Shown here: piece after piece, positions 22,085-32,000 of the stretch
How positions within the stretch are numbered: position 1 is the stretch's first letter
Layout: every line of letters starts with the position of its first letter
Assembly (NCBI GenBank): GCA_037951165.1
Contig: JBBDHG010000110.1
Span: 62,001 to 126,000 of the forward strand
Reading direction: 5' to 3'
Length of the DNA stretch: 64,000 bases
Source of the DNA: Lophius americanus
Lineage: Eukaryota > Chordata > Actinopteri > Lophiiformes > Lophiidae
Notes under the pieces: model-generated
Databases searched by the model: none
Told to the model about the DNA's origin: nothing
The model's input: the letters and a program-made list of their open reading frames with translations, nothing else
Made by a program: the position numbers and the translations under genes

Positions 22085-22570
22085 AGAGCCTCTGTTCCGA
22101 GGGACGCTGTGGCAAATAAAATAAAACTCTGATAAAACTGAAATATTTTATGACAGAATGATAATCATTGCAAGCATACGTGCCACTGATACGGGGCTGT
22201 TGCAGTCAGGGGGGGGGAATAATCCTTTTTGTGGGCTTTAAAAAATGAATCTCAGTTGAATCACATCAGAGGAAAAAAAAATTCAAAGACAGTTCCAAGA
22301 TGAGCCAACTCCAGGAGAAAATGACCTCCTCGTTTTGGTGATAAAGTTCTAGCCAAAATATGATATCAGCCCGCGACGTGACTCATTAGAAATGTGTGTA
22401 TGGCGTGGAGGCAGCTCTCCCTATCTGCCACTGCCTGGCTCGCGGGGCGATAAGAGGCAAATGCAAATGTCCTGATAAGAACTGAATGCAAATATTTATG
22501 ATATGATATTCCCTGGGAATTATGTGCGGATAAAACAAAGTGTTATTTCCCTGTAATTCTTTCAGGTTTG
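22085..22570. promoter_or_regulatory. Candidate conserved non-coding element (strong)
   Basis: Holds GAGGCAAATGCAAATGTCCT (octamer ATGCAAAT), GATAAGAGG and CTGATAAGAACTG (GATA sites), GAATGCAAATATTTATG and ATTCCCTGGGAATTATG. The clustering of POU octamers and GATA sites with no coding frame fits a regulatory element. Confidence 0.45.
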
Positions 22571-22619
22571 CCAAAAAATGTCGTCGTCGTCCCCCCCTTT
22601 TTTTTTTTCTTCTTTTTTC

Positions 22620-23245
22620 TTTTTTCGCCCTTTCAGAATTTGCATTTCGTCAAAATTGATTGGGCCTGCGTATTATGTTAAGCTATTTGTTTGCCGAGGA
22701 TGGTAATTAGTTACTGTAATTACAACGATGACAGTTGCTAAATTGTTTTTAAAGCATTACAGTGTGTCTGTGCCAGAAGATTGCCGTACTTATTTTTAGG
22801 ATTTAAGCATTCGCTGGAAACACTCCAACTCCAAGGCCAAAGTGGGAATTTCATTTTCTTTTTTTTTCTGAACTACAAAGCCGCCATTTTCCAAGCAAAG
22901 AGGTTTCTGAAAAAGTCTGCTAATTTGCACTAATTGCCGGTTTGACTGTGTTGCGCGGTTTCTTCTCCGATCAGGGACTTGTCACTGATAGGATGTCTTG
23001 AGGGATCAAAATAGACTTGGAATCATTTAAATACATGTGTTTGCCGGCTTTGTGCTCTCGTTTGAGTCCGACTTTTTTTTAATGTTCTCTGTCACCCTAG
23101 GAACAAATTGTTGTTGAAGGCACATTTGTAATTGTGGTTCCCAGTGTAGCCTATGCAGGCTTTCAAGTGTAGTAAACATTAATTAGCGTGGGCAGAGACA
23201 GTTGGGTGTTTTTTCCAGGGTGTTTCATGTTCATAAACAGCAAAT
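22620..23245. promoter_or_regulatory. Candidate conserved non-coding element (strong)
   Basis: Contains GGTAATTAGTTACTGTAATT, GCTAATTTGCACTAATTGCC, ACATTTGTAATTGTGGTTCC and AACATTAATTAGCGTGGGC. Repeated TAATTA/CAATTA cores, no repeat-family match and no coding frame over 60 codons. Probably one of the anchors of the enhancer cluster. Confidence 0.45.
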
Positions 23246-23588
23246 GTCTGAATCGTGTGGATCAGGACCGCGTGAGCACATTTCTTCTGCAGCAGTAAAA
23301 AAGAAAGAAAGAAGCAGAATCAGGGAAGCAGGATGTCGTGCGGAACATAATGATGATCATGATCGGAATCGATAAATAAAGAAGCAAACTGCGGGTTAGA
23401 TGCATTTCACTTTAAAGTTAAAGACGGTAAAAAAAACAAAGAGTCTAGAAATAAGATTTTGCATTAGAAAAAAATCCACATAACTTTGTCCAAAATAGAT
23501 ATTCCACATTAATATAGAGCAGATTTAACCAGTAAAAAGGTAAAAAAAAAAGCAAGAAAAAACAGGCAAAGGCTGTCATCAAAGGACA
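23246..23588. other. A-rich sequence, nothing recognised
   Basis: Short A runs, no recognised feature. Confidence 0.45.
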
Positions 23589-23589
23589 T

Positions 23590-23970
23590 ATCCCCCTAAA
23601 CACCCCCATCCCCTACTTTTTTACAAACAATCCCCCGATTTGCTCTTCTTGAATTAAATGTGAATTAATGTCTGAACGACAACTTTTTCTTTTAAAACCT
23701 CTCCGAGTGAGTAAAATAGGAACTTACAGAGTCATGCATACGCACCACTTTTGGACTAAATCGGACCAACAGTTCGGAAGTTACGTCCAAAAAACAGTGT
23801 TTTTCATAAAAAAAACTTATAAAAATATGAACTATCCGTGTAAAATACGACACTTGCATCAAACTTCCACTAAATCGGAAATCATGCCCCGAAGCTCCCC
23901 CTAGTGTCGGAAATATTCAACCAACTTTTCCCCCCATCAATCCAGTTCTTCCTCACAAGGATATAATAAG
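23590..23970 (-). repeat. Unclassified 'TAGGGGGAG' repeat family, copy 6
   Basis: Reverse-strand landmarks in order: CAATCCCCCGATTTGC, TTGAATTAAATGTGAATTA, CGCACCACTTTTGGACTAAA, GAAGTTACGTCCAAAAAACA, GAAGCTCCCCCTAGTGTCGG and ATCCAGTTCTTCCTCACAAG. Nearly the whole element is present on the minus strand. Confidence 0.75.
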
Positions 23971-23979
23971 TAATATTTT

Positions 23980-24612
23980 GTGGGTGACACAGGGACGCGT
24001 TTTTAGACGATGCATCTGGAATATCTCGTTATCTTATATGTTAAAAGTGATTATTTCCAGCTTACTTACAGGAATATTTGTTCTTAAGATGCTGAAATGT
24101 TACTTTCTAATTGTATTTGAAGAATTTGATGCTCTTAATTCTAGAAAAGTGCCGCTATAATACAACCTACAGTTTAATTTTAGTTTAATGCACCTGAAAT
24201 CAATCAGTCAATCGAGAGGGATAGAATTTTGTAATAAAAGAAAATATACTTTAATGCAGAAGAAACATTATTTTTTAAGGATTATTGGCTCATTTTGAGA
24301 CCAAAACGTACTAATATTAGTCATTTCAAGATTAACTTTAACTGAAGGTCACATCTTATTTGAAAGATAATCTTACCAAGCAGATATTCTATCATTATAA
24401 GCTAAAATCATCTTTTCTTTTCGTATTTTTGAAGGGACTATTTTTTTTTCTTTCTTCCGGTGTGCATAATGTCCCTGCGGGGAAAAGAAGTGTTTTGTTG
24501 CATTCTAAGAATAAGAGAATTCACAAACTTCCTGAAGTTAAGAACGTTATGAAATGACACAATAAAGTAAAAGAAAGGCTTTACATCTCATATTATTACA
24601 CTGTAAAAAAAA
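23980..24612. mobile_element. Non-autonomous DNA element related to the one at 52929-53835
   Basis: 24268-24345 reads TTTTTTAAGGATTATTGGCT, CATTTTGAGACCAAAACG and ACTAATATTAGTCATTTCAA. It matches 53600-53660 (TTTTAAGTATCACTGGCTGA, TTCTGAGACACAACAC, CTTATATTAGTCAAATAT). The right edge has CACTGTAAAAAAAAG at 24599. The left boundary is uncertain and no matching terminal repeat was found there. Confidence 0.45.
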
Positions 24613-25165
24613 GAAGGGCCACATTTTGTTAAAAATAAAAAGACTTATTACAATAGACAAAACAATAGACAAATTTTGCCTGGCTACAATTCTTCAAACC
24701 TAGGATCTGTAGCCACTGCATGACTAAGATCGGAAAGAAAGTTGTGTTTATTACAAGCAATGACAATCAGACATTGAAAGATGGAATTACTTCAAATAAT
24801 CAATTCAGGCAAAGTATATGTCTAAATATTGACTACATTTAAGAATATTCGTATTTTGTCTAGTATCGGCGTTTTTCTTACAAGAGTCTGTTGTAGAGAT
24901 GCGGCTGATGTCTTTTTTAAAAGTTTTTATTATCAGTTACTCTTCCAATGAAATTCTTCATTAATCTTTTGGTCTGGAAAAATCAGTAAATCAGAAAAAA
25001 GAATATCTATCCAACAAAATATCCTGAAGACATCTTCTAATAGATCATAACCAGCTAGCTGTTCAACCCCGCCCCCCCCCAAAAAACAAAAAAACATATT
25101 CAGTTTATATGCGTATTAGGAAACAAATATTCACATTTAGGAAATGAAACATACACGAGTCGGTC
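24613..25165. other. AT-rich sequence, nothing recognised
   Basis: Contains a C run at 25071-25080. No gene or repeat family that I can support. Confidence 0.45.
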
Positions 25166-25169
25166 GCTC

Positions 25170-25500
25170 ACTAATTAACAATGGCAGCACATTTATTTTT
25201 GATTGATTCAGTAATTGGTTATTCAGCTAATTGTTCCCGCTCTAAAGTGCTCCCTGTTATGATGAGTGATATTATGAGGGATGAATTATTGTTTCTCGAC
25301 CCCGCTGACATTTCTAATACTTTATTTGACATTGATGCAACAAATACCGACAGACGTGGAGGTAATTACCGTGTGCACTCAGCGAATAACTATTGATTCC
25401 ACCATTTTGAAAATGAAACCGACCGGTCCCACTTCTCAAGGGCCCCGCGGGCACGGAGCCTAGTTCCCCCGCCATGCTATAGGGGTGTAATTGGATTTAC
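25170..25500. promoter_or_regulatory. Candidate conserved non-coding element (strong)
   Basis: Unique sequence with TTGATTGATTCAGTAATTGG, CAGCTAATTGTTCCC, GATGAATTATTGTTTCTCG, ATTGATGCAACAAATACCG and GGAGGTAATTACCGTGTGC (palindromic GGTAATTACC). Two overlapping short frames exist, neither coding-like. Confidence 0.45.
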
Positions 25501-25829
25501 TATTAACATAATCGGACAGCGTGCGCGTTGAGTTGGATATTCCCTGATGGGCTGCGTCGCTCTTGGAAACCTAAAGAAGGAGATGTTGGAAGAACGTCCA
25601 CGTCCCATGAGCTGCTCTTTGTTTCTCTGACTCCAGCCGGGCCGCTGAGGCTGTGTACCCTCTCGGGATTACCATTAAAGAAAAAAAACAAGACATTTTC
25701 TGATCCGCGAGAAATGTGCAGCGGGGTTTAGAGAGGAGATTAGCCCTGGTGAAGAAAGTGTCTCTCAAATGGACGGAGCTCATAGGTCCATAACCTCCTG
25801 TTATTCCTCCAAACATTATAGAGGAATTG

Positions 25830-25902
25830 TTTGTATCATATTTTACTCTAATACTTCATATTTTACTCACTAGGGGGAGCTTTTTTCCCAAAAAACACAT
25901 TT
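25830..25902 (+). repeat. Unclassified 'TAGGGGGAG' repeat family, copy 7 (fragment)
   Basis: Only one internal module: ATATTTTACTCTAATACTTC followed by TTACTCACTAGGGGGAGCTT and a CAAAAAACACATTTTTTAGG stretch. Head and tail are missing. Confidence 0.7.
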
Positions 25903-25986
25903 TTTAGGATGTTAAACTCACGGTTTAATCCAAAAAAACATCTGAAGCAAAGTGATGCGTATGAACTGAATGAAAGAGAGCTTCCT

Positions 25987-25988
<2 letters not shown>

Positions 25989-26037
<49 letters not shown>
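25989..26037. repeat. (TA)n microsatellite
   Basis: Perfect TA run of about 49 bases. Confidence 0.95.
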
Positions 26038-26039
<2 letters not shown>

Positions 26040-26515
26040 TCCAGGAGAGAACAGAATAAAACCATGAATGTAAACGTAAAACCGAAGCAGCCGTCTTGTC
26101 ATCCTCCTCTTAGTCCTCCATCTTTGATCCGTCTCTCCTGCTGACCGCCCATTTACATATTTGACAGTAATTCTCCCCTTTTCCATCTCAGTCTGAAAAG
26201 CGACACCGGCGTAGCGCCGACAGTAGACGTAACGGCTGGATCCGTCCGATGGGTTTGTTGTTTTCCCCTGATAAAACGGAGGAACATTAGTTTTATCACC
26301 CGGCGACAAACAGGAGAGACAAGAAGAGAAAGAAAAAGAAGGCGGCGCTGAAAGATTGCAGGATTGATAGAACTCGAGATGAATGAAGTTTACCTGCCAA
26401 CCGGGAGAAGACTTAACTCACCTGAAGGCTTCCTCAGGTCAACACATCCACGTGGATTTCTACATTCTACATTAAAATAGGGCCGACAGTGTTAAAGCAT
26501 TTCATCTGGAGATCT
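26040..26515. other. Unique sequence, nothing recognised
   Basis: A minus-strand frame (25863-26309) passes through the TA array and repeat copy 7 and so is not a gene. No other signal. Confidence 0.45.
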
Positions 26516-26516
26516 T

Positions 26517-26840
26517 AGGGGTTGTTTACACGACAACGGTTATCACACAAAACTGTAAACTTTATTCCCTTTTACCTAGCTGTGATGTTCTGAGGGCCTG
26601 AAAATGACAATTCTTCAAAATGGCTCTGAAGTACTCAAAGATAGTGTGTAATCTTTTGAAAACGCCACTGTTTCCATGTGAACCGGCAAAAACGCTTTAG
26701 CCACTCGCAGACAGAACGGCAAATATAATGTTTGACAACGTTTTGCATTAAATTGAGAAGCTGCATCAAAAAGAGGCTGAACCTCCTGGTCGGTCGTCTT
26801 TTGTAGCGTTGATTTTGAAAAGTGAAGCCAAATTCCATAG
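26517..26840. mobile_element. Probable hAT-type non-autonomous element, one end
   Basis: Begins GGGGTTGTTTACACGACAAC and later has TTTGAAAACGCCACTGTTTC, CATGTGAACCGGCAAAAACG and GACAACGTTTTGC. Elements with GTTTACACGACAACG ends and AAAACGCCGTTTCCATG words are common in fish. I cannot find the matching inverted end downstream, so this may be half an element. Confidence 0.45.
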
Positions 26841-27149
26841 TTCTAGTTTAGAAGTCGCAGGACATCGATCTTTTGAGGGTCGACGACGCTTAAGTTTCAC
26901 GTTTAGATCGTCAATTTAGATAAGATTAGCTGAGACCAAAGTTGTGTGCACAAGTCTGAAGAACCATCTCTGATGAAGCTCACTCTATGAAGACGAGCTG
27001 GCACCGGAGACGCTGAACTTAGCCATCATGTTTTCAGCTGAATAAAAACTGTACAAGCTTTCGGATCCCCCCCCCCCCAAAAAAATAAGTATTTATCTCT
27101 TCTATGTAGAAGTAATCACAGGTTATTATCGCGATTAACTCTACTGCAT
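26841..27149. other. Unique sequence, nothing recognised
   Basis: Includes a C run at 27067-27078. No other feature. Confidence 0.4.
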
Positions 27150-27234
27150 TAGGTTGAATGAAAGCAACGAGGTTCAGGGTTCAAATCCAGAGTTTAAATT
27201 TCCCCATTGTGTCTGCATGGGTCCCTCCGGGTCT

Positions 27235-27236
<2 letters not shown>
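27150..27236 (+). mobile_element. tRNA-derived SINE fragment (CACGGTG type)
   Basis: Reads AGCAACGAGGTTCAGGGTTC, AAATCCAGAG and then TTGTGTCTGCATGGGTCCCT and CCGGGTCTAAC. It matches the same fish repeat as 16774-16902, which normally runs GGTTCGAATCC ... GTGTCTGCGTGGGTTCCCTCCGGGT. The B-box word GGTTCAAATCC is intact. The CT array follows directly, as a GA array follows the other copy. Confidence 0.7.
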
Positions 27237-27272
<36 letters not shown>

Positions 27273-27320
27273 CTCTCTCCCTCTCTACCTCTCTCTCTCT
27301 CTACCTCTCTCTCTCTTTCT
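27237..27320. repeat. (CT)n microsatellite with CTAC interruptions
   Basis: CT runs broken by three CTAC words, about 84 bases. Confidence 0.95.
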
Positions 27321-27358
27321 CGGGTCGAATTCTACTCCACAAGTAAGGTACATTTTAG

Positions 27359-27546
27359 AAAAGTGGACTAAGAGACCGACTGGGGAGGAAACGAGAGAAG
27401 GAGTGGAAACTCCAGATGAGACTGACCCGTTTCCAGAGTTGGGTTTGGTTCCCAGCCTGGATGGATTCTCGGGCCCCTTCTTGGATAGAATAGGCTGTAA
27501 ATTGGTAGAGGAAGAAACCGGAGGTGGACAGAGGCACCAAACCTGA
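27359..27546 (+). CDS. Coding-like open segment, unassigned
   Basis: The plus frame after the CT array stays open to a TGA at 27544-27546 and has a protein-like composition: GEETREGVETPDETDPFPEL is followed by a glycine/leucine/phenylalanine stretch and ends with EEETGGGQRHQT. A possible splice acceptor (CATTTTAG at 27351-27358) stands after the long pyrimidine array, but the bases between are not pyrimidine-rich. No family is recognised. The minus strand is also open, so the signal may be chance or an unrecognised repeat ORF. Confidence 0.2.
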
Positions 27547-27549
27547 AGT

Positions 27550-27935
27550 TGAGACAGTTTCCCCACCGCTTTCATTAACGCCGACGACCTATTCCATGCT
27601 CTCCAAAATAGTTTTTAAACAATTTGGAGAGACGTGGATGAAAACTTCCTTCGTTTTAGGAGTCAAATAAAGGAAGACTGATGACACTAAGTGACTTTTG
27701 TTTCTTTAAAGAAATGAAAGAGGTGGATGAATTGATCAAAAAGTGGGGCTTCAGTTATGCATTATATTCTGTATCAGGGATGGACCCGGTGTTCGGTACT
27801 GTTTCTAAATAGGAATTGAAATTCACATTTTGTCATTAAATTATGAATGAAATCGGAAGAAAGGATTTTTAAGTAATAGTTCTGACATTCCTTATGTGCT
27901 TTAAATACATCTACCATTAAAAATAAAGAAATGGG
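27550..27935. other. Unique sequence, nothing recognised
   Basis: No feature supported. Confidence 0.4.
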
Positions 27936-27939
27936 AACT

Positions 27940-28400
27940 TTATCTCCGATCATTTCGGGCCATAGTTTTGCAACCTTTGTTTCGATTTAGTCCAAATTAG
28001 GTATTGAGATTCTACTTAAGGAGATCTACCTTGTTTTTGTCTTATTTTACTCTAATAGATCATATTTTACTCACTAGGAGGACCTTTTTTACCCAAATTC
28101 AGACATAACTTCCAATCCATTGGTGCGGTTTAGTCCAAACGTGGTGCGTATGAATTGACTCAAGAGATTCTTGTTCATATATATCTATATATATATATCT
28201 ATATATATAGACATATATCTATATATAGATATATGTCACAATTAACTCTAATAAATCATATTTTAGTCACTAGGGAGTTTTTTTTTTTCTCATAAAAACA
28301 CTTGTTCAGACATATCATTGAAGTTGAAGAGCTCTTTCACAGGCATTGATTGTACAACACAGGGGATTGGGGACTATTGGGGGACATAGCCTTGCCGTCG
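27940..28400 (+). repeat. Unclassified 'TAGGGGGAG' repeat family, copy 8
   Basis: Shows the two tandem internal modules. First: GATTTAGTCCAAATTAGGTA, TTATTTTACTCTAATAGATC, TTTTACTCACTAGGAGGACC. Second: GTTTAGTCCAAACGTGGTGC, TTAACTCTAATAAATCATAT, TTTTAGTCACTAGGGAG. It ends with CACAGGGGATTGGGGAC, as copy 3 does. A TATCTA-rich stretch (28176-28240) has expanded inside the second module. Confidence 0.75.
28212..28235. repeat. 24-bp perfect palindrome in a TATCTA microsatellite
   Basis: The 24 bases beginning CATATATCTATA equal their own reverse complement. They lie inside the TATCTA-rich expansion of repeat copy 8 and probably arose by slippage. Confidence 0.9.
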
Positions 28401-28935
28401 AGGATTCACCCTGTGCATCCTCGTGTAAATGTCAGGTGTATATGGACAGTGACGGAGCCGAGGGAGGGAAGGGCTGGGGCACCAGAAAATGTCCATAGTA
28501 TTAACGTCTTACCGTTGACCGGAATGATCGACAGGGAGATAAAATCTTTAAAAACATTTTTTTTAAAGTTATGCAATTATCTTTGGTTGGTAAATAAACT
28601 AAATTTAACACTGTAATTCTCATTTGTTTCAAATGAGTGGTTCTGTGTGATCATGAAAGAGGTTGGAAAACAGGAAAACCTTCGTCGGTGAAGACGAGGA
28701 TTCAGTCGCTGCTTGTTTCATTTCCCCCGAAGCAAAAAATGCAAAATCTACCGACACAGAATGAAGGAGAGAAGAGAATAAAACCAGAAATGTAAACATA
28801 GAACCGAAGCAGCAGCAGAGAGAACACCTCCACCGGCGGAAGGCACAAGTGTGGGGTCTGTGTTTGGGCTGAATCCTAAACGTCTTCTTCTGTTGCATAA
28901 ATACCCAGCACCCACAAACCCATCTCACACGCACA
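28401..28935. other. Unique sequence, nothing recognised
   Basis: The minus frame 28629-28976 runs into the CA array and has no motif. Confidence 0.4.

Positions 28936-28937
<2 letters not shown>

Positions 28938-28969
<32 letters not shown>
28938..28969. repeat. (CA)n microsatellite
   Basis: About 16 CA units, just left of a strong CNE-like block. Confidence 0.95.
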
Positions 28970-28971
<2 letters not shown>

Positions 28972-28974
28972 ATC

Positions 28975-29465
28975 ACTATTAAATGCCGCTGCTAGTTACT
29001 TCTTAATTAACACCTTCTGCTGCCATAATAATAGAATCACTTTCCCCCTCCTTCGGAAATCCCTTTGAAATTAACAGGATTAAGGAAAGTTGGTTGCTAA
29101 ATTGGTGTGTGCATCTGTAATTTAATTGCATCTGAGGCCATTAATTAATAAGGTGCCTCCTTTAATAGTTAACGTATAATTGCTATTAATTAACAGCCAG
29201 TCTTAATAAAGTGTCACCAAAATCAAACAAAAACAATTAGCTTTCCGAGGTAAGTGTCGCTTAAAAGCCCCGTTATTAGCACCAGGGGTAATATAGAGTA
29301 GTTTGAATGATAAAGACGGCAGTGTAGATTTTAATTTGGATGGGGAGGGGGGGGGGGGGGAACACAGCTGACATCCATAAGGGAATTACCATGCGCTAAT
29401 TATGGGATAAGCTCTTTGTAACATGATAAATAATGCACTGAATCTGTCCCCTCCAGTTGGCTTGT
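28975..29465. promoter_or_regulatory. Candidate conserved non-coding element (strong)
   Basis: The densest homeodomain-site cluster in the window: CTTCTTAATTAACACC, TGTAATTTAATTGCATC, GCCATTAATTAATAAGG, GTATAATTGCTATTAATTAA, AACAATTAGC and ATGCGCTAATTATGGG. Free of recognised repeats apart from a G run at 29349-29360. Composition and lack of coding frames strongly resemble vertebrate ultraconserved-type enhancers. Confidence 0.5.
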
Positions 29466-29471
29466 TCCCTC

Positions 29472-29494
29472 TTATTATTATTATTATTATTATC
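29472..29494. repeat. (ATT)n microsatellite
   Basis: About seven ATT units. Confidence 0.85.
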
Positions 29495-29832
29495 ATTAGG
29501 GTGGACATTAAATCCGAAATTTCAACAGATTCTCAATCTGACTAGAACCAAATTTGCTACTTTTAGCTCCTCATGAGTGACAGGAAGTGAAAAGCTGAAT
29601 ATGAACTTTGTGATAAAGGTGTAAGACTTAGGTGACGTTCCCGATTGAAACTTGTGTTACACACATCGGTGGTTTTCCCTGAATCCACACAAGCCTTTGG
29701 GTGACAAAGAGAAGTTATCTAGTTGAGTGATGGAATCCTTTAGATAGATATATTTAGAAGTTGCGTTTAGTTATTTATTCTATTAAACCATAAGTCAAAG
29801 CTTGCATGTCAGAAAACAAACATTTGTATTTG
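29495..29832. other. Unique sequence, nothing recognised
   Basis: No feature supported. Confidence 0.4.
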
Positions 29833-29833
29833 T

Positions 29834-30096
29834 TTAGCCATGTGCGATCGTCGTCGTTGTAGTGGCTCCGTCCTTGGCTTTGCCAGAACTCGATCCACGA
29901 TCGAAGGAATCCGTGACATCCTGGCGAGGACCCGTAAACTGGTCAGGTCCGTCCGGGTCGCCCAGGGGAATCATTTTGGCCTCCGGCAGAGGGCTGCACG
30001 GTTTTGGAGTGACGGGTCCCAGGTAGGAGAGAGACAAAGTAAACTCTCCGTCTAGAATCCTAGGAAGCAGCGAGATCGGATCAGGGACGACGGTTC
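29834..30096 (-). CDS. Coding-like open segment, unassigned (possible exon)
   Basis: On the minus strand a 114-codon frame, GC-richer than its surroundings, ends at a TAA at 29834-29836. A plausible acceptor, TTTGTCTTCACAG, lies just before 30096. The segment begins with TVVPDPISLLPRILDGEF, then a Pro/Leu-rich stretch, then an Asp/Gly/Ser-rich part and a Thr run. Codon use looks coding-like and there is no internal stop, but I recognise no family. It sits directly left of an interspersed repeat. It may be a real terminal exon, a decayed retrocopy or chance. Confidence 0.25.
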
Positions 30097-30194
30097 CTGT
30101 GAAGACAAAGCCACCAGCCTCTTTCCCTGTGCGTCTCTCAGTCAACTGCCAAGTTGAATCCCTGCGTGGACGCCGCAACCTCGCGCTTTACTGC

Positions 30195-30612
30195 TAGTTG
30201 GTTTCACGAGTCAGGGTTTCAATTTTGCTTTTTTTCTCATACTAAATAATAAGAGTGATTCTTCATTTTTCAAAACACGAAATAGTTATCACGCACCGCT
30301 CTAGCTCTATTAGTGGGTAGAGAGGTTGTCTCTCAGCCTGAAGGTTGGCGGTTCAATCCCGGTGTTTTTGTAAAATGCCGCTTCCCGCTGAATAACAATT
30401 CCGCTACCTTGTACTACTTGTACAATTGTATCTGACGAAGAAAGGCCTCTTCTTGTTCTTTAAATGAAAAAAAAACGCAGAAATGTCATTCCGGAGCGAA
30501 TGCAACAAAAATAATTATGAATATTACATTCCATTTATTCAAAGAGGTACCCTTCATTTTTACACACTGCACCTTTAATGGCCAACGTGTGTTTCCATGA
30601 CCTGGATTATAC
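30195..30612 (+). repeat. Interspersed repeat Z, copy 1, with an embedded SINE
   Basis: Edges match 63045-63350 in order: GTTTCACGAGTC at 30200, CTAAATAATAAGAGTGAT, CAAAACACGAAAT, then after the SINE ATTATGAATATTACATTCCA and TTACACACTGCACCTTTAA. The second copy lacks the tRNA-like piece, which suggests that the SINE at 30296-30460 inserted into this copy. Confidence 0.6.
30296..30460 (+). mobile_element. tRNA-derived SINE
   Basis: A-box-like TTAGTGGGTAGAGAGG and B-box GGTTCAATCCC, with CTCAGCCTGAAGGTTGGCGG between, form a tRNA-like head. The end reads TTGTATCTGACGAAGAAAGG. The head is of the same type as the reverse-strand SINE at 40090-40400. The body is shortened. RNA polymerase III promoter boxes look intact enough to recognise but not to predict activity. 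Confidence 0.75.
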
Positions 30613-31005
30613 ATTTGAAGATCTGTGTCTCCTCCGAATCTCTCACTTCTCCCTTAAGAGTTCCATTCCTCGATAAAAGCGGCGGCGTGAAATCCCGGTG
30701 TTTGAGTCTCTCTTGATCACGGTGTCACGTTGAGTAAATAGAAAAAGCAATAACTCAGACAGCAGGTACAAGCATGACCAATATTGGTGTGGCGGGCCGC
30801 GCTTGTGTTTGAACTAAAGTCGCCTGAGGCGTATTCAGGGAGATATAGGGCCAAAACAATACGTTAGCTTTGTTCTGCTTATCTGGTATAAATCAATAGG
30901 TTGTGGTTTTAGCCGAGATTTATGCGCCGTTGCTGGAAAACGGATTTGGTGCGATGCCGGGAAGCATAAACACACATGTGGAGCGCGGAACTTTAAACAA
31001 GCCAG
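30613..31005. other. Unique sequence, nothing recognised
   Basis: No feature supported. Confidence 0.4.
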
Positions 31006-31009
31006 ACTG

Positions 31010-31800
31010 TTATTCGCAGTGGCCCATTAACGCCAATACAAATGACAGCGTGACCTAAATTTTCTGCGCTCTGAGAGAGAGCAGGAGGAAATCCATTCCT
31101 TAAGTGCCATTGGGTCTGAAAGGGTTTATTCGGCCTCAGTTTCACTCCCATCATAAAGTCAACAAACGCGCTCGTTGGCGTCCAATCGGTAGGAATGAAA
31201 CCCAGCGTCCCCGTCCACGGGAAACCGGTTCCTCCTACAATGTGGTTTGTTGATGGAAGCGCTGTACCTCCGTGACACGCACACACCGGTCCCGGCCTGT
31301 TTTAGCCTTCATTTAATGAGGCAAAAGCACAGAAAAGAGTCGGCGACGTTTCCGACACGTAGCCCGAGGACTCATTTTCACCTTGGTTCACCGCGGAGAG
31401 AAGTTCCGATCCACTCGCCGAACAATTACAGCACATTAGCTACTTGTCAGTCAGAGCTTTTGGAGACGATACATCTCCATTTATTTCCTCCCTGCATTTT
31501 CCTCCTCTCTCTCTCCTCCCCAGACAGGAGGCGATGTGCGGCGAGTCCACAGGGAGCTCAGCGATATTTCACTCCGCCAGAGAGGAGCCCGGAGGGAATA
31601 GGGGTTGAAACTGCGCGAGTATGTATCTCATTAGTCGAGTTATGTAATTTGGTGCACTGATAATCCTCCAGGACTGCCACGTTGCGCACCTCAGAAACAA
31701 GAATCGGAGTCGTCAACATGCCGCCGAGGAAAGACTAAGCCGCTAATTGCCGCGTGTGGTGATGTTTCCCGTAATGTAAGGCCGCCGCGGTGCTGATGGT
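31010..31800. promoter_or_regulatory. Candidate conserved non-coding block
   Basis: Unique GC-balanced sequence, for example GGCCCATTAACGCCAATACAA, AATGACAGCGTGACC, CGAACAATTACAGCACATTA and CCGCTAATTGCCGCGTG. A plus frame of 137 codons (31247-31660) overlaps it but has no known domain and atypical composition. I favour regulatory DNA. Confidence 0.35.
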
Positions 31801-32000
31801 GAACCTCCATACTGTTTTTTTGTTTCTTTTTTTAATGCAACAAAAGATAATGTATCAAGTGAAAGGTGGCTTCTTCCTGCTCAATCTTCCTCCAGATGAC
31901 GAGCGGGATGCACCTGGAGCCTAATATTCCAGTCAAAAACCTTACAAAAGTCCAATGATAATAGAAATGCACAAATATAAAAAAGAGCGAAATCTGAATT

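Noticed and set aside
31247..31660. 137-codon plus-strand frame
   Set aside because: Longest non-repeat frame, but no motif, atypical residue mix and no splice acceptor; it lies in CNE-like DNA.
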